Source of the DNA: Anaerolineales bacterium | GTDB taxonomy: Bacteria; Chloroflexota; Anaerolineae; Anaerolineales; DRMV01 | Length of the DNA stretch: 5,291 nt | Direction: 5' to 3' | Assembly (NCBI GenBank): GCA_015491595.1 | Contig: WFVP01000397.1 | Coordinates: 1-5,291 of the forward strand | In this document: positions 1 through 4,871 of the stretch, piece by piece | Position numbering within the stretch: the stretch's first letter is position 1 | Layout of the letters: each line of letters opens with the position of its first letter | Position numbers and translations under genes: made by a program | The notes under the pieces: model-generated | Told to the model about the DNA's origin: nothing | Databases searched by the model: none | Seen by the model: the letters and a program-made list of their open reading frames with translations, nothing else

Positions 1-176
1 CCCAGGGAGCCTTCCGGCCGGAGGAAACGGTGGTGGCCTACATTACGGGCAACGGGTACAAGACCCTGGACGTGGTGGCCCCGCACATCGCCGACCCTGT
101 GGTCATTGCGCCGAACCTGCGGGAATTCCGTGAGAAGGTGCTCCCGCAATTGACCCCCACCCCCGCTCTGGCATAA
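1..176 (+). CDS. thrC: Threonine synthase-like PLP enzyme, C-terminal fragment
   Basis: This is a 5'-truncated gene: the reading frame enters at base 3 and 57 codons are visible before TAA at 174-176. The fragment contains VVAYITGNGYKTLD, which matches the C-terminal TGxG-K motif of threonine synthases. In fold-type-II PLP enzymes the Ser/Thr of this region contacts the cofactor ring nitrogen. A typical closing segment follows (PVVIAPNLREF, then a short Pro/Thr tail). Threonine synthase converts O-phosphohomoserine to threonine in the cytoplasm. The catalytic lysine and substrate-binding residues lie outside the window, so a related enzyme such as a cysteine-synthase-like or threonine-synthase paralog cannot be excluded. 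The next gene starts 24 bases after the stop and has its own promoter inside this 3' end. The family assignment is fairly secure; the exact substrate is not. Confidence 0.75.
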   Translation, partial: QGAFRPEETVVAYITGNGYKTLDVVAPHIADPVVIAPNLREFREKVLPQLTPTPALA

Positions 177-177
177 T
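150..177 (+). promoter_or_regulatory. Sigma70-type promoter for the sulfur-carrier operon, inside the thrC 3' end
   Basis: TTGACC (150-155) and CATAAT (172-177) are separated by 16 bases. Each box matches the sigma70 consensus at five of six positions, and both are AT-rich islands in GC-rich DNA. The predicted start is near 183-185, just ahead of the Shine-Dalgarno at 188-193, giving a leader of about 16-18 bases. The -10 box overlaps the TAA stop of the upstream gene. Read-through from the upstream gene is also likely, since no terminator separates them. Confidence 0.55.
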
Positions 178-187
178 CTTGTGTGAA

Positions 188-193
188 GGGAGG
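188..193 (+). promoter_or_regulatory. Shine-Dalgarno deciding the ATG 201 start
   Basis: GGGAGG lies 7 bases before ATG 201. An in-frame GTG at 183 would place this ribosome-binding site inside the coding sequence and has no comparable site of its own, so ATG 201 is preferred. Confidence 0.7.
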
Positions 194-200
194 CAGTCCC

Positions 201-515
201 ATGGCCGTGACCGTACGTATCCCCGGTCCGCTACGACGGCTGACCCAAGGAGAAGGGGAACTCCAGGTCGAAGCCCAAACCGTTGGAGAGGCCCTGGCCA
301 TTTTGCGCCAACGCTATCCCCAATTGGGTCAACGCCTCTTCGATGGCGAAGGGCAATTGAAGCCTTTTGTGAATGTCTATCTGGACGACGAAGACATCCG
401 CTTCCTGCAAGAACTGGACACTCCGTTGACGGACGGCGCGGTGCTCACACTGGTCCCTGCCATGTCCGGCGGTGACGAAAAGGTCGCGAAGAACGGCCGG
501 GAGGGTGAACGATGA
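201..515 (+). CDS. MoaD/ThiS-family ubiquitin-like sulfur carrier with a C-terminal tail after the diglycine
   Basis: The product has 104 residues with the beta-grasp pattern of MoaD/ThiS/CysO proteins: an N-terminal strand pair (VTVRIPGPLRRL), a helix beginning VGEALAIL, the conserved FVNVYLDDEDIRF segment (residues 56-68), then LTDGAVLTLVPAMSGG. The diglycine is at residues 90-91. Family members act in the cytoplasm: an E1-like enzyme adenylates the terminal glycine, which becomes a thiocarboxylate and donates sulfur for molybdopterin, thiamine, cysteine or methionine synthesis. FVNVYLDDEDIRF resembles CysO-type and stand-alone MoaD-like carriers, but no sequence feature proves which pathway is served. 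Oddly, the frame continues for 13 residues (DEKVAKNGREGER) after the diglycine, so the protein would need trimming, for example by a JAMM protease, or the frame contains an indel (see findings). The stop overlaps the next start as ATGA, indicating translational coupling to its activating enzyme. Confidence 0.85.
   Translation: MAVTVRIPGPLRRLTQGEGELQVEAQTVGEALAILRQRYPQLGQRLFDGEGQLKPFVNVYLDDEDIRFLQELDTPLTDGAVLTLVPAMSGGDEKVAKNGREGER
499..505 (+). promoter_or_regulatory. Shine-Dalgarno deciding the ATG 512 start
   Basis: GGGAGGG ends 6 bases before ATG 512 and lies within the end of the carrier gene. It favours ATG 512 over the in-frame ATG at 548, which is preceded only by a weaker GAAGAG. The start at 512 also gives the ATGA overlap typical of coupled genes. 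Confidence 0.7.
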
Positions 516-1693
516 CTCGTGGATTGATTCCCGAAGAGAATCTTCCAATGCTGACCCAGGAGGAAATCCTGCGTTATTCCCGCCACCTCCTCATCCCCGA
601 GGTCGGCCTTAAGGGTCAGCGGAAACTCAAGGCGGGCTCCGTGCTCATCGTGGGCACCGGGGGCCTGGGCTCGCCCGCGTCTCTGTACCTGGCCGCGGCC
701 GGTGTGGGGCGCATCGGCCTGGTGGACTACGACGTGGTGGACGAGACCAATCTGCAACGGCAAATCGTCCACGGCACCAGCACCGTAGGCGTGCCCAAGG
801 TGGAGTCGGCCAAGCAGCGCCTGCTGGACCTCAACCCGGACATCACCGTGGAAACCTACAACACCATCCTGACCTCGGAAAACGCCATGGAGATTGTCTC
901 CAAGTATGACGTCATCATTGACGCCACGGACAACTTCCCCACCCGCTACCTGCTCAACGACGCCTGCGTTTTCCTGGGGAAGCCCCTGGTGTACGGAGCC
1001 ATCTTCCGCTTCGACGGTCAGGCCGCGGTCTTTTACGCCGAGGAAGGCCCCTGCTATCGGTGCCTCTTCCCCGAACCGCCTCCTCCCCACCTGGTGCCCA
1101 CCTGCGCGGAGGGCGGCGTCTTCGGCGTGCTTCCGGGCGTCATCGGGGCCATCCAGGCCACCGAGGCCATCAAACTCCTTTTGGGGATTGGTGAGACCCT
1201 GGTGGGTCGCCTGTTGCTTTACGACGCGCTGGAGATGACCTTCGACCTCATCAAGGTGCCCAAGAACCCCAAGTGCAAGGTGTGCGGCCCGGAGCCGGAA
1301 ATTACCGAACTCATCGACTACGAAGCCTTCTGCGGTGTGCCTGCCCATGACCACCTGGAGGGCAGCGCGGGCGCGCAGTGGGACATCACCCCCAAGGAAC
1401 TGGCGGAGCGCCTGGCTCGGGGGGACAAGATTCGCCTCATCGACGTCCGGGAGCCCCACGAACTGGAAATCGTGCGCTTCCCCGGTGCCGAGAACATCCC
1501 CCTGAGTCAGTTGCCGGAGCGCTTGCACGAACTGGACAGCACCGAGGAAATCGTGCTCATCTGCCACCGGGGCTCCCGCTCGGCCCGCGCCCTGGACCTG
1601 CTCACCGCGGCGGGTTTCCGTAAGGTCAAGAACCTGCGGGGCGGTTTGCAGGCCTGGGCCGAAGAAGTGGACCCCACCATGGTGGTGTATTGA
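512..1693 (+). CDS. moeZ: MoeB/ThiF-type adenylyltransferase fused to a rhodanese domain (MoeZ/MOCS3-like)
   Basis: This 393-residue enzyme has the MoeZ/Uba4/MOCS3 domain order. Residues ~15-260 form the E1-like domain: EEILRYSRHLLIPEVG opening, ATP-binding GTGGLGS (48-54), VDYDVVDETNLQRQ (71-84) with Arg83, and the Mg/adenylation aspartate in DATDN (Asp140). Cys181/Cys184 and Cys255/Cys258 form the zinc site, and Cys198 lies in the mobile crossover loop. Residues ~290-386 form a rhodanese domain with DVREPHE (311-317) and the active loop CHRGSRS (351-357), so persulfide-forming Cys351 is present. The end, VDPTMVVY, is typical of this fusion. The enzyme adenylates the carrier's C-terminal glycine and then supplies sulfur from the rhodanese persulfide, giving the thiocarboxylate. 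Both active sites look intact. Coupling to the carrier by ATGA strongly suggests that carrier is its substrate. Mycobacterial MoeZ serves both CysO and MoaD, so a dual role is possible. An intrinsic terminator follows directly. Confidence 0.92.
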   Translation: MTRGLIPEENLPMLTQEEILRYSRHLLIPEVGLKGQRKLKAGSVLIVGTGGLGSPASLYLAAAGVGRIGLVDYDVVDETNLQRQIVHGTSTVGVPKVESAKQRLLDLNPDITVETYNTILTSENAMEIVSKYDVIIDATDNFPTRYLLNDACVFLGKPLVYGAIFRFDGQAAVFYAEEGPCYRCLFPEPPPPHLVPTCAEGGVFGVLPGVIGAIQATEAIKLLLGIGETLVGRLLLYDALEMTFDLIKVPKNPKCKVCGPEPEITELIDYEAFCGVPAHDHLEGSAGAQWDITPKELAERLARGDKIRLIDVREPHELEIVRFPGAENIPLSQLPERLHELDSTEEIVLICHRGSRSARALDLLTAAGFRKVKNLRGGLQAWAEEVDPTMVVY

Positions 1694-1698
1694 GGTAC

Positions 1699-1732
1699 GG
1701 GGGCGGCCCCTGCCGCCCCCTCTTTCCTTTTT
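1699..1732 (+). terminator. Intrinsic terminator after moeZ
   Basis: A 9-bp, nearly all-GC stem (GGGGGCGGC at 1699-1707 pairing with GCCGCCCCC at 1712-1720) has a four-base loop CCCT. It is followed by the T-rich run TCTTTCCTTTTT (1721-1732). It begins 6 bases after the moeZ stop and separates the sulfur-carrier operon from the hydantoinase unit. Confidence 0.88.
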
Positions 1733-1753
1733 CCCCTCCCTCATGGCATTCGA

Positions 1754-1762
1754 TGGTATAAC
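1754..1762 (+). promoter_or_regulatory. Extended -10 promoter for dihydropyrimidinase
   Basis: TGG-TATAAC (1754-1762) has the TGn extension and a five-of-six -10 box. No recognisable -35 lies 16-18 bases upstream, where the DNA is pyrimidine-rich terminator tail. The predicted start is near 1768-1770, in an A-rich stretch, giving a leader of about 35 bases that contains the AGGAG ribosome-binding site at 1792-1796. Confidence 0.55.
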
Positions 1763-1803
1763 AGAAAAAGCAAACTCCTCCTTCCGACACCAGGAGCCCG
1801 GTC

Positions 1804-3225
1804 ATGACCCGAAAACTTCTCCTGAAAGGCGGTACGTTGATTACGGCTTCGGAGACCTTCGAGGCCGACCTGCTCATTGTGGATGAACATATTGCCGCTG
1901 TGGGCCGTGATTTGGTGGTGCCCGACGCGGAGAAGGTGGACGTTTCAGGGAAATTCCTCATGCCCGGCGGTATCGACCCCCACGTCCACCTGGACCTGCC
2001 CATGTTCGGCACCGTGTCCTCCGACGACCACTACACCGGGACCAAAGCCGCGGCCTTTGGTGGGACCACCACGGTGCTGGACTTCGTCCCTCTGGACCAT
2101 CCGAGCTTGGAGGATTCCCTTCGGGCCTGGCGGGCCAAGGCCGATCCCAAGGTGGCCGTGGATTATGGACTGCACATGAACATCACCCGGTGGGACGAGC
2201 ACATTGCGGAAGAGATGGCCCGTCTTCCGGAATGGGGCATTGCCTCCATCAAGGTGTTCATGGCCTATAACGGTCGTTTGCGCCTGCAGGATGGGGAAAT
2301 CTTTCAGGCCATGCGGCGGGCCCGGGAACTGGGTCTGCTCACCATGCTTCACGCAGAAAACGGCGATGTCATCGACATTCTGGTGGAGGAGGCCCTGGCC
2401 CAGGGTCACACCGAGCCCGTGTGGCACGCCCGTACCCGGCCGGCCTGGGGCGCGGTGGAAGCCGCGCTGCGGGGCGCGGCCCTGGCCGCCCAGGCCGATG
2501 CCGCGCTGTACATCGTGCACATGAACACGGCCGGGGAAGTGGACGTGCTGCGCTATGCGCGCGAGCAGGGCCTGCCGGTGATGGGGGAAACCTGTCCCCA
2601 GTATCTCTTCTTCACCGAAGAGCATCTGGCCCGGCCCGACGGCGCGAAGTGGATTTGCTCTCCTCCGATGCGTTCGGAGGAGGACAACCTGGCCTTGTGG
2701 GAGGGCCTGGCCGACGGCACCATCCAGACGGTGGGCACCGACCACTGCCCCTTCTTCTTTGACGGAACCAAGCCTATCCTCTACGAAGGCCATCCCATCG
2801 CCATCCCCGGTAAAGAGTTAGGCAAGGACGACTTCACGAAAATCCCCAATGGCGTACCCGGCGTGGGCGACCGGCTTCCTGTGATGTGGACGAAAGGCGT
2901 GGTGGAAGGTCCCCTCACTCCTAACCAGTTCGTGGCCCTGGTGAGCACCCATCCGGCCAAGATTTTCGGCCTGTACCCGCGGAAGGGCGCCTTGGTGCCC
3001 GGCGCGGACGCCGACATCGTGGTCTGGGACCCGGACCTGAAGGTGACCTACGGCGTAAAGGTGGCCCAGCATCGCACGGATTACAACCTCTACGAAGGAT
3101 GGGAGCTCACAGGTTTCCCGGTCCGGGTCTACCTGCGGGGTCATCTCATCGTGGAGGAAGGACGCTGGTTGGGGAAGCCGGGGATGGGCCGCTTTCTCCA
3201 TCGGACCGGTTATCAGGTGGTGTAG
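1804..3225 (+). CDS. hydA: Dihydropyrimidinase / D-hydantoinase
   Basis: The 473-residue product has the usual length for cytoplasmic dihydropyrimidinases of the amidohydrolase superfamily, which reversibly hydrolyse dihydrouracil, dihydrothymine or 5-substituted hydantoins to N-carbamoyl amino acids. The binuclear metal site is complete: His60 and His62 in GGIDPHVHLD, Lys150 in SIKVFMAY (the carboxylated bridging lysine), His183 in LHAENG, His239 in IVHMNT and catalytic Asp313 in GTDHCPF. Tyr155, Ser286 (CSPPMR) and Asn349 (PNGVPG) match the substrate-backbone contacts. Residues 1-55 and ~390-450 form the small beta-sandwich domain, and the C-terminus ends in the family's G-x-G-R-F motif. 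AGGAG (1792-1796) lies 7 bases before the ATG. The substrate loop after Tyr155 reads NGRLRLQDG; whether the natural substrate is a dihydropyrimidine or another cyclic imide cannot be read from sequence. No beta-ureidopropionase or dihydropyrimidine dehydrogenase gene is visible nearby. Confidence 0.93.
   Translation: MTRKLLLKGGTLITASETFEADLLIVDEHIAAVGRDLVVPDAEKVDVSGKFLMPGGIDPHVHLDLPMFGTVSSDDHYTGTKAAAFGGTTTVLDFVPLDHPSLEDSLRAWRAKADPKVAVDYGLHMNITRWDEHIAEEMARLPEWGIASIKVFMAYNGRLRLQDGEIFQAMRRARELGLLTMLHAENGDVIDILVEEALAQGHTEPVWHARTRPAWGAVEAALRGAALAAQADAALYIVHMNTAGEVDVLRYAREQGLPVMGETCPQYLFFTEEHLARPDGAKWICSPPMRSEEDNLALWEGLADGTIQTVGTDHCPFFFDGTKPILYEGHPIAIPGKELGKDDFTKIPNGVPGVGDRLPVMWTKGVVEGPLTPNQFVALVSTHPAKIFGLYPRKGALVPGADADIVVWDPDLKVTYGVKVAQHRTDYNLYEGWELTGFPVRVYLRGHLIVEEGRWLGKPGMGRFLHRTGYQVV
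3215..3220 (+). promoter_or_regulatory. Shine-Dalgarno for the GTG 3228 start
   Basis: AGGTGG lies 7 bases before GTG 3228 and within the last codons of dihydropyrimidinase. It supports GTG 3228 over ATG 3243, which lacks a comparable site. The frame is open further upstream to 3099, but that part overlaps dihydropyrimidinase and reads as polar, Gly-rich shadow sequence. Confidence 0.55.
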
Positions 3226-3227
3226 CC

Positions 3228-4808
3228 GTGACGTTGGTTTGGATGACGTTGTTGGCCGGTTTGATGGCCCTGGGCTTGGCCGGCCTTGCCCGCCGGCGTT
3301 GGCCGGAGGTGCCGTTGGGGTGGCCCCTCTCGGTCCTCCTGGCCAGTCTGCCCTGGTTGGCCGCCCTGGTGGGACGCCCCAGCGCGCCGCAGGAAGCCCG
3401 CTGGCTTCCCTGGTTGCCCCCGGCCTGGCTGGAAGCGTGGGGGTTGACCGCCCGGTGGGACGCTCTCCACTGGGCCGTTCTGTGGATTGGGGTGACCCTG
3501 TGGCTCGCGGTTTTGTTGGCCGAAGCCCCCGCCGTCCAGTCCGCGCCGCCGGGTCTGGCAGGTTGGGCTTTAGGGTGGGGTCTGGTCACGGTCAGCCTTT
3601 GGAGTGGACTGCCCCAGGCGCCGGGCGGGCTTTGGTGGGCCTGGGCTCTGACGGACGTGGCCGCCTTGCTCCTGGCCCTGTACGTTTGGCCCGACGGCGA
3701 AACGCGCTTGCGTTGGTTGTGGCACACCACGGCCCGGTCGCTCTCGTGGGGCGTGGCCCTCCTCTGGAGCGTGAACGCCGGCGCCGCGCCGCTGGACCAG
3801 GCACTGGACCTGCCCGGCGCGCGCGCCGGGCTGCTGGCCGTGGTCCTCTGGCGGTTCCTGTGGAGCGGGCCCACCCGGAGCGGTGCGGCCCGGCAGGCCT
3901 TCTGGCACCGCACGGGACGCCTCCTGTTGACCTGGCTCTTCTTGGGGAGCACGCTGCCCGCGCTGTTCGCCCTGGCCCGATGGCCCGGCGACCCCACGCC
4001 TTGGCCCGCGGCCCTGGTCTTCTGGGGACTGGCGTTCGTCGGGGTCTGGGTGGGTCTGGCCCGTTGGCTGGGCAGCGCTTCCTTTGAGGCAGGGTTCCCG
4101 GGCCTGGTGACCGTTTGGGGATGGATGGCCGTGGTCGCGGCCTGGTATGGGCGACCGGAAACGGCCCTGTTCTGGGGTGGATTGCCCTGGCTCCTGGGGG
4201 CGGCCGTGGTGCTCTTTCGCCTTCCCGAGGTCCGTTTGGCTCCCGTGTGGGCCCTTCTGGCCCTGACCTTCACCTTCTGGCCCTTCACCCCCGGGCGGGC
4301 CGGCTTGGGCCTGTGGACGGCCGTGCCCGGGTGGGTCGGCCTCTGGAGTGGGGTGGTTTTGGTCTTGAGCCTGTTGGGAGGGTTGCCCCTTTCGGCCCTG
4401 CGGGGACGCGGGCTGGACGCGCAGCCGCGATGGGTGCGGGTGTTCTATCCTGCGGGTATGGCGGTCCTCACCCTGGGTTTGTGGCGTTGGGGGCTGGCCC
4501 TGCCCGCGGCTCCGGCGCCCATCCTGGGAGGCGTGTTCACCTGGGTCATGGGTCCTCTTATCCTGCTCGCCACGGGGGTTGCCGGTTGGTATCTGTGGCG
4601 GTATCAGGCCACGTTGGAATCCTGGAGCCGCGCGCTCACCCGGCCGCTGCGCTTCTTCCTGGGCTTGGCCGCCGCGTTGTATCGCGGTACGGTGCAGGCG
4701 GTGGAGAACGGCCTGTACTTCCTCAGCCTGGTCTTTGAAGGGGAAGCGGGGCTGATGTGGGCCATGGCCTTTCTGGCCGCCATCGCCCTGTTCCTGATGG
4801 GACGTTAG
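3228..4808 (+). CDS. Trp-rich polytopic membrane protein, possibly a degenerate NuoL/M/N-Mrp antiporter-like subunit
   Basis: The 526-residue product has about 14-16 hydrophobic segments across its length (for example 1-20, 31-49, 80-98, 133-153, 229-250, 259-279, 311-330, 359-385, 432-455, 507-524), so it is an inner-membrane protein. I count 50 Trp and no Lys or Cys. I cannot name it securely. Several stretches resemble, in order, landmarks of the antiporter-like subunits of complex I and Mrp: WDALHWAVLWIGV (77-89) like the DGLS helix; WALTDVAALLLAL (139-151) like WELTS; GPTRSGAARQ to TGRLLL (214-234) like APTPVSALxH to KAGVYLL; and FWPFTPG (350-356) like GxPPxxGF. The Glu of WELTS is Ala here and the usual channel lysines are absent, so proton pumping looks unlikely. 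The GTG start is 2 bases after the dihydropyrimidinase stop, implying cotranscription. The homology is recalled by eye; an unrelated membrane protein is the alternative. Confidence 0.8.
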   Translation: MTLVWMTLLAGLMALGLAGLARRRWPEVPLGWPLSVLLASLPWLAALVGRPSAPQEARWLPWLPPAWLEAWGLTARWDALHWAVLWIGVTLWLAVLLAEAPAVQSAPPGLAGWALGWGLVTVSLWSGLPQAPGGLWWAWALTDVAALLLALYVWPDGETRLRWLWHTTARSLSWGVALLWSVNAGAAPLDQALDLPGARAGLLAVVLWRFLWSGPTRSGAARQAFWHRTGRLLLTWLFLGSTLPALFALARWPGDPTPWPAALVFWGLAFVGVWVGLARWLGSASFEAGFPGLVTVWGWMAVVAAWYGRPETALFWGGLPWLLGAAVVLFRLPEVRLAPVWALLALTFTFWPFTPGRAGLGLWTAVPGWVGLWSGVVLVLSLLGGLPLSALRGRGLDAQPRWVRVFYPAGMAVLTLGLWRWGLALPAAPAPILGGVFTWVMGPLILLATGVAGWYLWRYQATLESWSRALTRPLRFFLGLAAALYRGTVQAVENGLYFLSLVFEGEAGLMWAMAFLAAIALFLMGR

Positions 4809-4852
4809 CGCCACACCGAGGGGATTGCTTACCTCCCTTCGACCTTCCCCGC

Positions 4853-4861
4853 TGCTATAAT
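4853..4861 (+). promoter_or_regulatory. Extended -10 promoter for era, probably giving a leaderless mRNA
   Basis: TGC-TATAAT (4853-4861) is a perfect extended -10 element. No -35 is recognisable at 16-18 bases; TTGCTT at 4825 is 25 bases away, too far. Only 10 bases separate the box from the era ATG, so transcription should start at or within about 4 bases of the initiation codon. Confidence 0.65.
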
Positions 4862-4871
4862 AGCAAGCACC

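Noticed and set aside
465..480. Programmed -1 ribosomal frameshift that would end the carrier exactly at Gly-Gly
   Set aside because: A -1 shift after GGT would indeed reach TGA 473-475, but the site has no slippery heptamer and the glycine tRNA would re-pair poorly on CGG. A plain indel or a processed tail is simpler.
548..550. Alternative moeZ start at ATG 548
   Set aside because: It would begin right at the conserved domain, but its upstream GAAGAG is weaker than GGGAGGG before ATG 512, and it would lose the ATGA coupling.
377..1744. Long antisense open frame of 455 codons over the carrier and moeZ genes
   Set aside because: It lies opposite two genes with clear family motifs. Its translation is His/Gly/Val-rich without recognisable domains and it runs through the terminator, as expected for a shadow frame in GC-rich DNA.
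1945..2793. Antisense frame of 282 codons over dihydropyrimidinase
   Set aside because: It is opposite a gene with every catalytic residue intact, and its translation is Gly/His-rich without any recognisable domain.
3146..4814. Long antisense frames (3146-4288 and 3570-4814) and a forward alternative frame (3239-4087) over the membrane-protein gene
   Set aside because: All translate to Pro/Gly/Arg/Gln-rich low-complexity sequence with no motifs. The hydrophobic frame 3228-4808 with a ribosome-binding site is the coherent one; the absence of stops reflects GC bias.
4809..4852. Terminator between the membrane protein and era
   Set aside because: Only a weak 5-bp pairing (GGGGA 4820-4824 with TCCCC 4846-4850) across a 21-base loop is present, with no T-run, so I do not call an intrinsic terminator.
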